Assembly: GCA_006247105.1 (NCBI GenBank)
Contig: CM016926.1
Span: 1,674,001 to 1,738,000, forward strand
DNA from: Giardia muris
Lineage: Eukaryota > Fornicata > Diplomonadida > Hexamitidae
DNA length: 64,000 nucleotides
Direction of reading: 5' to 3'
The notes under the pieces were generated by a model. The model ran no database searches and was not told the origin of the DNA. It was given only the letters and a program-made list of their open reading frames with translations. Each line of letters begins with the position of its first letter. Positions within the stretch are counted from its first letter, which is position 1. This document shows, piece by piece, positions 46,101-53,740 of the stretch. Made by a program: the position numbers and the translations under genes.

Positions 46101-46564
46101 ACACAACGATCACTTACGCGACGTCGGGTCAGTACACTGGAGAGGACCTGCTCCATGCGCGAGATAATGCAGTGACGATGCTCGCGCGCATGGCAGTTCG
46201 GTTCCCGAATGAAGTTGGACGACTGGCGGGTGGTGAGGCGACGTTCTGGAAGACGTGGTTTGGACTTGCGAAGCAGATCCGTAGCGACTCGGAAGAGGTG
46301 CATACATCTGTTCGCATCATCGTCAGCGGGTTCCAGCGCAATGACCCGTGCTTCATTGGAGATTCTCTTCCAGCCGCGCTCGAGACGTTCCTTGCGCTTT
46401 ACTTCGGCAAATACCACGACACATTAGCCGAGAAGGCAGACCTCAAGGGCCAAGCGGATAGTGTCCTCGCTCAGCTCGCGAATAGTGGGACTCTCCTTCA
46501 GACGGCGCTTGCCGGTGCGTCCGAGTACGTCCAGAAGACCTACACGGCTTATTGCAAGCAGTAG
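43127..46564 (+). CDS. importin-beta family karyopherin (IPO5/Kap121 type)
   Basis: 1145 residues of HEAT-type helical repeats. It carries cargo through the nuclear pore under Ran control. The IPO5/Kap121 likeness is seen in the early RAVFMNSLKYVCSSCYGG segment, the NVGNIKKKARTQIQDILLNYIMPF stretch, the ALDRISNALGYKVIMPVI motif after an acidic loop, HDHPRVRYSVINAFGQMADDYAPD, and the C-terminal AISVVTDIIEYLTPASSKAI. The length exceeds human IPO5 (about 1097) by inserts near residues 230 and 640. A GGTAAAC stretch lies just after the stop. Confidence 0.85.
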   Translation: MEFDDFQRLLMACQSEQDSTRRQAVEKEYFDFKQQHPGPYSSFMLHIICSDNSQASYAAVLFRRDIEQSGESAALYRAFNKEEAHQAVVRVLQWMTEHPTAPQIRLLGEVIGVHLEMSFSSDGNLFPEFFQCLQHCFSNPETVQLRAVFMNSLKYVCSSCYGGIKRFGEQNLYNILKMGLSDPSDAVAAAASSCVSALVSYADPDAEDLGENLDDTIPARVAKGFVELLISRIGPMVASGPTSLLHAEKALENFVEIIDINGELIRDFVEPIYGLTRNVLSTEGVDESLKRLCVLAFSYLCENVGNIKKKARTQIQDILLNYIMPFTGLFDDDLTPEWLAAVDAHNFDDMNGLMGYSEDALDRISNALGYKVIMPVITEFVKCAAGAPTVHNCYAVANVFSICAEGISRLVSEKDLEFFVSTLSQLSRHDHPRVRYSVINAFGQMADDYAPDIQELHSQIMPVLITLAGDSCPQVAAHSPAAIMNFIESFKQEQVYLYYEQLIAMTTYHLTQTTSLQSNTNALAIISSLATLLVKADFERVCENFLPHILGRFSEVMTTLQSANNTTLNASQINYVQRLLECLSIIADRVPGLFSPYVDPLLQAIMQLFKFSVDDAECTLLKASLIAIMRIANGSPAKLGTYLEAINARLTEILDMEYISIRDTESLGADDDSGLVLNPHVLQLKVITFSVYANIMENAPAAFAPYLTQLLANITNKKPHVSSVSERTKSNCFECLCYSMRVAVADPTTCPPALVHAQVFPLILDATKAYTGELETYSSMAECLSEYVETYCKYAVTQNDASAYQETVRELFGALDYIEKEACTIYERQLTAFADDDEYEEEELKQLKSETMDDLADVIAALSDVYGTFAKAMGDASLDVITAFVVPTINRWITQSTPKVGKKGRAEPMNELLRGYFTSAISVVTDIIEYLTPASSKAIVDKYATAIIASTKPEPGQFTFAHIGSYATGLMFEKYDDPSLATLIPQLMENAHTTITYATSGQYTGEDLLHARDNAVTMLARMAVRFPNEVGRLAGGEATFWKTWFGLAKQIRSDSEEVHTSVRIIVSGFQRNDPCFIGDSLPAALETFLALYFGKYHDTLAEKADLKGQADSVLAQLANSGTLLQTALAGASEYVQKTYTAYCKQ

Positions 46565-46570
46565 GGTAAA

Positions 46571-47614
46571 CTAGGTTATGTGCCTTGCATGGCTCCAAGG
46601 GCTTGGGGATGGCTCGTATACAAAGAGCAGAAGGAACACGAAGAGAATGGAGGAGAGAATAAGCCCAAGAAGGGCTGCGGTAAGATATTGGGAGGACAGC
46701 TGACTATTTGAGGCGCTAATGCTCTTGATGGTGATGGAGTTTGTGCTCCCCATCGCCCAGACCCTTCCTTTGAGAAGATATTCAGCATAGTCTTCTATTT
46801 GTCCTACCACTATGGCCTTCTCATTGAAGACACGGTAACTGATGGTATCTCCTGAGGAGGACGTGCGGGTACTACTCTCCATGCTCCACAGGTAATCGTC
46901 CAAGACGTCTGTGTAGCCAACAAGAGGGGTGCAAAGGGATAAATCGAATAGCCCGAAGGTCATCCCCACATACAGATTAATGGGCATGTGATCTGGGCCT
47001 GCACAGATCTCGATTATGCATATTCCTTCCCCATCGCAGAGCTTATCCTGGACGGAATCGAATTGGTAGCTTGATTGGGTACGACTAAAGGTAACCATTC
47101 GGTCCTTTAGATGGAAGCTCCGGAGGCGCACCTGCGTACGTTTTCGTCGCCTCTCCGATAGCCACCCGCTGGAGAGTGGCATTGTATATGTGCTAATAGT
47201 CACATCAGCGAAGGCCGTTCGCCCAGGGTCATATCGACTGTCCTTTGGGCCAATGATCCTCATGGTGAAGTCGACTCCAGGAAGCACGGCTGCAGTGATG
47301 CACGGATCATCCTTTGAAAGATATGCAGTCATATCTGACGTAATCGAGAGCGGACTACGCATAATTGGCAGGTCCGGCTGGCAAGCATAAAACTGATACG
47401 CCCTCTGGTTCGGAGTGACCGAATACGAGCGCGGGGCGGAGATGGAGCTTCCATCTAAGATAAACGTACTTCCTGGGACGAAGCTCACGGTCCACAATGG
47501 AAGGGTGGGAATTGCCTGGGCAATGACGCAGGCCAGCCCTGTCACGGCCAACGTGGCGAGGGTGCTTACAGTCAGAAGAAGGCCCAGCCGCATTCGACGA
47601 AGGCGGCAACCCAT
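46571..47614 (-). CDS. bitopic membrane protein of unknown function
   Basis: 347 residues. A signal anchor occupies residues about 10-33 (LGLLLTVSTLATLAVTGLACVIAQ), and one membrane helix lies near the C-terminus (LTAALLGLILSSILFVFLLLFVY). The 260-residue region between is lumenal or extracellular, with six or so cysteines and a basic stretch (SERRRKRTQVRLR). The ATG at 47614 is preferred because the next one upstream (47629) lies inside the divergent gene. It differs from the larger membrane protein at 61602, whose soluble domain follows the helices. No family is recognised. Confidence 0.72.
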   Translation of the reverse strand: MGCRLRRMRLGLLLTVSTLATLAVTGLACVIAQAIPTLPLWTVSFVPGSTFILDGSSISAPRSYSVTPNQRAYQFYACQPDLPIMRSPLSITSDMTAYLSKDDPCITAAVLPGVDFTMRIIGPKDSRYDPGRTAFADVTISTYTMPLSSGWLSERRRKRTQVRLRSFHLKDRMVTFSRTQSSYQFDSVQDKLCDGEGICIIEICAGPDHMPINLYVGMTFGLFDLSLCTPLVGYTDVLDDYLWSMESSTRTSSSGDTISYRVFNEKAIVVGQIEDYAEYLLKGRVWAMGSTNSITIKSISASNSQLSSQYLTAALLGLILSSILFVFLLLFVYEPSPSPWSHARHIT

Positions 47615-47622
47615 CAAAAAAT
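47615..47622. promoter_or_regulatory. shared divergent initiator (8 bp)
   Basis: CAAAAAAT is all that lies between the minus-strand ATG at 47614 and the plus-strand ATG at 47623. Confidence 0.5.
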
Positions 47623-48180
47623 ATGTCATCGGAAACCCTCCTGTTCTCGGCCAGTGTCAATGGCTGTGCCCTGTTGCAGACACTATCGCGGCACCTTGGA
47701 CTCAAGCTTGTGGAGAAGAGGCGGGATGCCGTTGTGATGGAGGGTGCCGGGATTTGTACTGTGTGTTGTCCCAGTCTCGATTCTGCATCTACCAACGAGC
47801 ACTATTCTCTTCTACAACTGACGATCCGGAGGCTCATTTCGGAGCGTGATTTGGCGCAGGTGGTCGTCCTAGCCGAGGAGCACAATGGAAGCGATGAGCC
47901 TCATTTAATTCAAATCACCCCTGATGGTGTGGTTGGGAATCATGATATCACCCTTCGAGGGCCGGCGGGAGCAGCGTTGGAGGCGGCACATTTCGCCCAG
48001 AAGCCTTGTACCGTACACCTCTTGCAACATTCTGCAGCAGCGCCCTATCCGGACTTCGGACTAGCCTCCAAGTATCTCCCCTTGCCTTCAGTACACATCG
48101 ACGACCTCAGGGGGTTTCGTCGTACCCTCAAGCGGGACATCCAGACCTATCTGAACGCGAGCATATTGGTATATGTCTGA
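47623..48180 (+). CDS. conserved-looking protein of unknown function
   Basis: 185 residues of mixed alpha/beta composition (ETLLFSASVNGCALLQTL, VVMEGAGICTVCCPS, TLRGPAGAALEAAHFAQ and others). It has no signal peptide, membrane helix or zinc site. I considered a proteasome-assembly chaperone or small-GTPase fold but could not support either. The stop abuts the stop of the convergent gene with no bases between. Confidence 0.7.
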   Translation: MSSETLLFSASVNGCALLQTLSRHLGLKLVEKRRDAVVMEGAGICTVCCPSLDSASTNEHYSLLQLTIRRLISERDLAQVVVLAEEHNGSDEPHLIQITPDGVVGNHDITLRGPAGAALEAAHFAQKPCTVHLLQHSAAAPYPDFGLASKYLPLPSVHIDDLRGFRRTLKRDIQTYLNASILVYV

Positions 48181-48867
48181 TCATGCGAAGCTTGCCACGA
48201 GGAGCGCAACAGTGCTGGTCTCCGTCGTATAAATCCCAAGCTCGGGGTCGCCGACAAGGGCGCCGAGATGGAAGTCCAAGCCGTGCTCCATAACCATGTT
48301 TGCGGGTGGGGAGTCGTATTCCTGGCTAGTATGCTCGGGGATGTGTGGGACATACTGAATTTGTGAGGGCCATGCGTGCATTCCGTTCGGCGACCGTAGG
48401 AGTGCCTCCTTGAGCAGTCTGCATGGCGTCTCTAGCTCATCAATTAATGCTCGATGCATGGGGAGTGTAAACTTCCAGCGGTCATACATTGGGACTAGAA
48501 ACCCATGGTGCCGCATCGCCTCATAGCCGGACATGGCCTTTGCGGCGGAGAGCCCTTGTTCCTCACAGTACATGAGATATGTATCAAGCTCAATTGTTTG
48601 TCTACGACGTTCCTTAAGTAGGAGCACAAGAGCACGCACGGCAGGGCCTATTGGGGCCCCACACTCCTCAGAAATACTATATTGGACATCGAGAGACACG
48701 ATTAGTGGTTCAAAACGACTCCCAGTACCTCCTTCAATTGGGAGGTGAAGGCTGTCACGATATATATCACTGAGCGTAAATCCATGATGACTGAGGTGCG
48801 CAAACGAACAGTAACGGTGCCTGGCATGGCATAGATTGATGTAATGGCCTGCTACTCGCTCAAGCAT
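48181..48867 (-). CDS. protein of unknown function
   Basis: 228 residues. A region near 78-145 (AVRALVLLLKERRRQTIELDTYLMYC, then GYEAMRHHGFLVPMYDRW) could be a winged-helix fold, but no known domain is matched. There is no membrane segment. It meets the plus-strand gene stop-to-stop with zero spacing at its end and shares an 8-bp divergent spacer at its start. Confidence 0.7.
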   Translation of the reverse strand: MLERVAGHYINLCHARHRYCSFAHLSHHGFTLSDIYRDSLHLPIEGGTGSRFEPLIVSLDVQYSISEECGAPIGPAVRALVLLLKERRRQTIELDTYLMYCEEQGLSAAKAMSGYEAMRHHGFLVPMYDRWKFTLPMHRALIDELETPCRLLKEALLRSPNGMHAWPSQIQYVPHIPEHTSQEYDSPPANMVMEHGLDFHLGALVGDPELGIYTTETSTVALLVASFA

Positions 48868-48875
48868 CTAAGAAA
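48868..48875. promoter_or_regulatory. shared divergent initiator (8 bp)
   Basis: CTAAGAAA separates the minus-strand ATG (48867) from the plus-strand ATG (48876). Confidence 0.5.
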
Positions 48876-51800
48876 ATGTTGCCTACGACTTCCTTCTACC
48901 TCCGTGACCCGCCTGGCCTGTCGGCCATCGCGTGGATCGGGACTGACCTAGCTATCGTCGCATCACATGCAGACCGCTGCCTGTATGAGGCGATCCTTCA
49001 CCCCTCGTTGGAGACCATCCGTTTGGCTCGGATTTCAGACCCACTTCCTTCCACCGTCTTGGCGTTGGCCGCCCTTCCACCGGGGACGAGCAGTGGGCTC
49101 TCCTCCTCAACGGCCGGTCCGTTCGTAGCCGCTAATACTCGTTGTCCGTACCAAATCACACGTGCCACTTCTGCCGCGGCTGACTCGGGACAGACTATAC
49201 TGGTTCTGGGTTGTGCCGATGGAACCCTAGGCTTCATGCACCTGGACGTTGTTGGCATGGGCTGCGTCTCTCAGCGTATTATGATCCGCAAGCAGAAGTT
49301 CTCCCCTATCGGCCCCCACGTCGATTCCGTCGGAGGGACTCACCCCGTGACCGCCTTGTGCATGGTGCAACCACGTGGCTCATCCCTTGTCGTCGGGACG
49401 GAGACAGGAGTCCTTTTACTCTATGCTTTGACCGGTGGTGCATATCAATTCAAATGTATGCTACGTGGCGACTTCGGGGCTCCCATCCATGCATTATCCT
49501 GTCTGGATAGGTCTCGTGTTGCCGTGGCCTTTGGGAACCAGATGAATGTCATTCATATTGGGAAGAGCAGTGCTGCAGAGCTCGCGTACCGGATACCCAG
49601 CGAGAACGATTCCATTACGAGCGTTGCGTGCACTCCGGAGACCATTATTCTCGGTTGCGAGTATCGTGGCACCGTCGTCCTTGATAGTTTTACTGGTCTA
49701 GAGATTGGGCATGTCGCACCACCTCCTGGAGATGCCATCAGCTCCGTAGCAGGGCAGTGTGTCGCCGGGAGTTCTTTTATCGTGGCGACGCGGCGTGGAG
49801 CCCTAATCTCCTGTCGTGCAAACGGTAGTATTATGGGATGCACCACTGTTCATGATGCCATTCCAACCAAGGCCTCTAAGATCACGAGTGATGGGTCTAG
49901 TGCGTCCATTCTCTCTCCTCACTCGGAGTTATCGCAACAAACGACCGACCAGAACTATCGTTCAGGCATTGGAGGTCTCTACTTGGTATCCTTCTGCCCA
50001 TATGGTGGAGCCTTTGTTGCCCTCGGTTTCATGGGGCTGTTAGTTGGATACGCCCCACCCCAGCGTATTTCCTCAGGATATCTAAGTGCTGAGGTCATTG
50101 ATCGAGAACATATCCAAATCACAGATGCGCGCCTCCAAGTGACCGAACGGTACGCCGTCCCAGAGCCGATCGTTAGCCTCTTCATCTCGGCATTTGCGGA
50201 GAATGTCAGAATAGGGGCGACGACGGCGACGTCGATAATCGTTTGGAATCCGCCCTCAACACGAAGAACCTTCGACCAGGACCTGAAGATGGGGTTGGTC
50301 GCTAAGGTCCAATGGATCACAGACCCACTCCGTAGCACGAGTTATAGCGATATGATTCAAACGAAGTCGAGTGCCCCTCCAAAGATGAAGCCTGCAACGA
50401 GTCAGCCAACGCTTCTGTTCGAAGGGCTTACCGAAGGTGGCAATCCGAGTCCGACCCCGGGTATTGTTGAGGAGAAGAAAGGACACTGCTCAAATGCTCC
50501 GACCAAAACTGCAGCATACCTCCGAAATTCCCCAGCTCTCATCTTCTTGGGCGATTCTTGTCATGTGATCGTTGATATTTCCGGCGAGGCTAATATCATC
50601 AGCTCGACCACCTTAGCCGTTATTGCGACGATATACACCCCTGGGGTCATGTCGATCAAGCACGCAGCTCTCATAGACACGGCCTTTGTGTATGTCGAGA
50701 ACGGGAACGTTTTACGCGTCGTCGACCCGAAGACTGGGAATTACATTATTCGTGGTGCCAATCACCCGAAACCCATTAGGGAATTGGCGATAGGGATCTC
50801 GATCGCGCAGAAGATGGCCTTGAGTGTCAATGGCTCACAGGCATCGACGGCCCCTGTCAACGGGTTCTCCTTAAGCAACGTCTTTGGGATGATCACGGGG
50901 AGCCAGGGGCTTGGTTCCACAGCCTCCAACCCCGTCGTCCCACAGAAGACCACGGCCACGAACGACGAGAGCACCTCAGAGGCTAGTAAGTACATCCTGG
51001 CCCTCTTGGATAGCGGTTATAACGTGTATACGGGCCGGTTGACAACGTCCGCTAGTAACTATCAGAAGATCAATAACTCCCCATCGTCCTCCATCCTTAG
51101 TCAAACCAAGTATCCGAATGCGATGCCGCTCTCCATCAAGTTTGTTGCGCACACCGACATTTTGGCATTGCTTGTCCCAGATACGGGGGGACTACCTCCT
51201 GCAGCCACACAGATCGGAGAGACAACAGGGAGTGATTGCAAGCTACGGCTTATCTTAGATACTTATCCTGTCCGGAGTAACATCACTACCGAAGAACCGG
51301 TCTTTGTATCCCCCTCTGTCCTAGATTATTCTGCAGTCCAGAAGGCGATTGCTTCTGTCTCCGTCTTCGAGGAGGATCCCTCGCGAATCTTGGCAGCATA
51401 CAAGATGTTCTGTCGCGCTGGGATGCATTCCATCATCCGTGTAACCCCTCTTTCCCTCAAACGCGACAGTTCGATCGGGAACGTTAGCATTATGAGCCAT
51501 GCGGCAATCTCCTTATGCGCGGGAGCGAGTACTCCGATCATTCCTCTCTCGGACTTCTGCATTATCCTCAAGTACCTCTGCCAAGCAGACCAAACGGATC
51601 ATGCCCTTCGCCTTTGTAGGTTCCTTGACCAACGGCCTTTATGGGCGCAGATGGCCTCCTACAGCGTGGAGCGCGAGAACGTCTCTAGTCTGGAAAGCGC
51701 CTTGAGTGGTTTGGGGATGGTGGCGAAGGCCTCGTATTGTCATGGCTTGCATGGAGAAAGCCCTGGTGCGATCAAGCTTGTGACGGGCGACCCCGAAGGT

Positions 51801-52052
51801 GTCGATCTGTTGATGCGGCAAGGGAAGATCTCACAGGCCATTGTAGCAGCGTGTGACCTTTGGAACTTCTCGAAGGCCTTAGAGATTTGTAAGGGCCACA
51901 AGCGATACTTGCCCTTGCTCGTCCATTTGAGAACACGGTACTACGGGGAGATCGGGCTCACCAATTGCAATGACGAGGACCCATGGGCGACGCTGGAGAA
52001 CCAATATGGATCTGTTTCCATGGAGGAGGTTAATAAGCTAATGGTGGAGTGA
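48876..52052 (+). CDS. WD40 beta-propeller protein, possibly an IFT80-like ciliary protein
   Basis: 1058 residues. The first 700 read as two WD40-like propellers with weak GH/WD repeats (ILVLGCADGTLGFM, VVGTETGVLLLYAL, IILGCEYRGTVVLDS). A helical C-terminus follows, with a TPR-like segment and the end pattern QAIVAACDLWNFSKALEIC and HKRYLPLLVHLRTRYYG. A propeller plus a short helical tail of this kind occurs in intraflagellar-transport proteins, notably IFT80. The N-terminal half has long Ser/Thr inserts. The IFT80 assignment is tentative; the WD40 fold is firmer. AGTGAAT overlaps the stop. Confidence 0.6.
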   Translation: MLPTTSFYLRDPPGLSAIAWIGTDLAIVASHADRCLYEAILHPSLETIRLARISDPLPSTVLALAALPPGTSSGLSSSTAGPFVAANTRCPYQITRATSAAADSGQTILVLGCADGTLGFMHLDVVGMGCVSQRIMIRKQKFSPIGPHVDSVGGTHPVTALCMVQPRGSSLVVGTETGVLLLYALTGGAYQFKCMLRGDFGAPIHALSCLDRSRVAVAFGNQMNVIHIGKSSAAELAYRIPSENDSITSVACTPETIILGCEYRGTVVLDSFTGLEIGHVAPPPGDAISSVAGQCVAGSSFIVATRRGALISCRANGSIMGCTTVHDAIPTKASKITSDGSSASILSPHSELSQQTTDQNYRSGIGGLYLVSFCPYGGAFVALGFMGLLVGYAPPQRISSGYLSAEVIDREHIQITDARLQVTERYAVPEPIVSLFISAFAENVRIGATTATSIIVWNPPSTRRTFDQDLKMGLVAKVQWITDPLRSTSYSDMIQTKSSAPPKMKPATSQPTLLFEGLTEGGNPSPTPGIVEEKKGHCSNAPTKTAAYLRNSPALIFLGDSCHVIVDISGEANIISSTTLAVIATIYTPGVMSIKHAALIDTAFVYVENGNVLRVVDPKTGNYIIRGANHPKPIRELAIGISIAQKMALSVNGSQASTAPVNGFSLSNVFGMITGSQGLGSTASNPVVPQKTTATNDESTSEASKYILALLDSGYNVYTGRLTTSASNYQKINNSPSSSILSQTKYPNAMPLSIKFVAHTDILALLVPDTGGLPPAATQIGETTGSDCKLRLILDTYPVRSNITTEEPVFVSPSVLDYSAVQKAIASVSVFEEDPSRILAAYKMFCRAGMHSIIRVTPLSLKRDSSIGNVSIMSHAAISLCAGASTPIIPLSDFCIILKYLCQADQTDHALRLCRFLDQRPLWAQMASYSVERENVSSLESALSGLGMVAKASYCHGLHGESPGAIKLVTGDPEGVDLLMRQGKISQAIVAACDLWNFSKALEICKGHKRYLPLLVHLRTRYYGEIGLTNCNDEDPWATLENQYGSVSMEEVNKLMVE

Positions 52053-52054
52053 AT
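52048..52054 (+). terminator. polyadenylation signal overlapping stop (AGTGAAT)
   Basis: An exact match to AGTRAAY in which the TGA of the WD40-gene stop supplies bases 3-5 of the motif. Overlap of the signal with the stop is a known Giardia arrangement. Confidence 0.5.
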
Positions 52055-52064
52055 GGTAAGGGGC

Positions 52065-52676
52065 TTATGTCGTCGTGGTGATGGCTATGGAATCAATGAG
52101 TAGAACGAGTAATCCACGGTATTGTTGAAGTGAATCAATTCCGATAATGGTAGGGAGCCAACAGAGTTCAAGGACTTGACTTGTTAGGTGCTTGGCGAAC
52201 GTCGTCACGCGCCGGAGATGTGCCAGAATGAGGAGGAGAAGACGTCGTTGAGCCTCTGAGAGGTGTGTATTAAAGAGATGATAGATTTCTCGTCTAACAG
52301 TCAAGACTGAAGTGGTGGGGGTGGGGGTGGAAGGGGGTTTGAGATAACCTTGAATGGTATGTAGAAAGCTTGAGGAGAAGAGAATATGTCCATCGTGATT
52401 AATCGCATTCTTAATCATCAACTTTGCAAGAGAAGTTATGGTGGCCGCCTCCATGATTTCATGTAGTTCGAGTCTCCCAGTTTGCTCCCACTGGTCATAA
52501 AGGCCATGGACGACGTCTATGGCTCCAACATCTCGATATAGATCTGGATGTTGAGAGAAATGACGTTCAACTATATCAAAGCATTGTGTCAGTCCTCTGA
52601 AAAGCTGAAGGTGATGAACCCTTTGAAGTGTGCTTTGGTCTGAGGAACCAAAGGAGATGGAATCACGACTCGTCAT
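52065..52676 (-). CDS. RhoGAP-domain protein (minimal)
   Basis: 203 residues, essentially one RhoGAP domain. The segment ending in PDLYRDVGAIDVVHGLYDQW fits the arginine-finger region GLFRxSGxxxxVxxLxxxF, with R48 as the finger. ITSLAKLMIKNAINHDGHIL matches the helix that carries the conserved Lys, and LSEAQRRLLLLILAHLRRV matches the L-x-x-x-NxxLLxxLxxHLxxV helix. It would turn off a Rho/Rac GTPase. Giardia is known to have a single Rac-type GTPase, which makes this the likely target (inference). The ATG follows AATTATA. Confidence 0.7.
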   Translation of the reverse strand: MTSRDSISFGSSDQSTLQRVHHLQLFRGLTQCFDIVERHFSQHPDLYRDVGAIDVVHGLYDQWEQTGRLELHEIMEAATITSLAKLMIKNAINHDGHILFSSSFLHTIQGYLKPPSTPTPTTSVLTVRREIYHLFNTHLSEAQRRLLLLILAHLRRVTTFAKHLTSQVLELCWLPTIIGIDSLQQYRGLLVLLIDSIAITTTT

Positions 52677-52714
52677 TATAATTCGTATTTAAGAGGAAGA
52701 GGGAGGAGGTTTTA

Positions 52715-53722
52715 CTATTCCTCGACAAGCGTTTCGTTATTCAACGAGGCCTTCAATAGGGCTGCCTTCTGCTGCATGACAGTAAGTGCCTCGTAGAAGA
52801 TATCCTTCGCGGAGTACCAGGAGCAGGATTCTATTGTGAAACGGAGATGGCTTTTGATCAATTCCACCTGTACCCCAGGTTCCTTATCCGGTTGCACAAA
52901 CGCATTGATGCATTCACGACAAAGAGTACAATGGTCAACGTTGACTTTGTAATCAAACTCTTCTATATCCTCAAGAGTGTTGATTCCGGTGAAGATCCCT
53001 ACCGGACAGATGGTGTGCAATCGCCTTTTAAGCGTCTCGAAGTCCGTATCTGCTAAAAGCGCCTTTGAGAACAACTTGATGCGCGGTTTCATAGTATACC
53101 AAGCGGTAGCTGCCGGTTGGAACTTGGCATGAGTCCTTCCTATGCCCTTATGACAATAGAGCTCGCAATCGACGGTCTGTCCCGGTGCAAGCTTAAGAAG
53201 AAGAATATCTGGGTCTAGAGGCATGACATCAGTCAACCAGGTGGGTTGTGTTCCTATTGGAACCCATTTGAGATCACGACTATAGACGTGAAACCACCTT
53301 TGAGTTAAATCCAACTTTGCCGATGCCGTAGTAGCCATAGGGGCGGTGATTTTCAACTGAAAGACAATGGCATTACGTTCTGTGATCGTCTCAGTGTCTT
53401 TATGGTACTCAAACAGCCTAGGATCAACGTTGATTGGTACCAGGCCCAAACGATGTGAAAGAACCTCATCTGGGATGATACTAGTGTTCTCGTACATGAC
53501 GACCGTATCTATGGCCATGGTTGGGACGTCATCGAGGATGATTCGACGAATGGTATTGGCAATGATAGGACTAAGACCTATGAGATCGACTTGGAACCGC
53601 GCATGGGTATCCTCACGTATTACGACGCTGGTGATGTCTCGGAAGTGGTCCAGGTCACGGACGACGTCTTGATCCTCTAGGATCCGAGTGCGTATGTTCT
53701 GAGGACCGAGAATGGCAGCCAT
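52715..53722 (-). CDS. RPAC1: RNA polymerase I and III shared subunit RPAC1 (AC40)
   Basis: 335 residues, near the usual AC40 length. It is the alpha-like subunit that pairs with AC19 in RNA polymerases I and III. Visible signature: SPIIANTIRRIILDDVPTMAID (alpha-like dimerisation motif), VLSHRLGLVPINVDPR, CTLCRECI of the small zinc-like cysteine pairs, and the C-terminal HLRFTIESCSWYSAKDIFYEAL. The start is ATG 53722, since the two codons upstream begin with GTG. It is divergent from the Mak11-like gene over 18 AT-rich bp. Confidence 0.92.
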   Translation of the reverse strand: MAAILGPQNIRTRILEDQDVVRDLDHFRDITSVVIREDTHARFQVDLIGLSPIIANTIRRIILDDVPTMAIDTVVMYENTSIIPDEVLSHRLGLVPINVDPRLFEYHKDTETITERNAIVFQLKITAPMATTASAKLDLTQRWFHVYSRDLKWVPIGTQPTWLTDVMPLDPDILLLKLAPGQTVDCELYCHKGIGRTHAKFQPAATAWYTMKPRIKLFSKALLADTDFETLKRRLHTICPVGIFTGINTLEDIEEFDYKVNVDHCTLCRECINAFVQPDKEPGVQVELIKSHLRFTIESCSWYSAKDIFYEALTVMQQKAALLKASLNNETLVEE

Positions 53723-53740
53723 CCACACAATAAAATAACA
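53723..53740. promoter_or_regulatory. divergent intergenic promoter (18 bp, AT-rich)
   Basis: CCACACAATAAAATAACA, shared by RPAC1 (minus) and the Mak11-like WD40 gene (plus). AATAAAATAA resembles the Giardia AT-rich initiator. Confidence 0.45.

Noticed and set aside
45569..46417. A 282-codon minus-strand frame within the importin gene
   Set aside because: It lies inside strong HEAT-repeat coding sequence, has no recognisable domain, and its residue mix is that of an antisense shadow.
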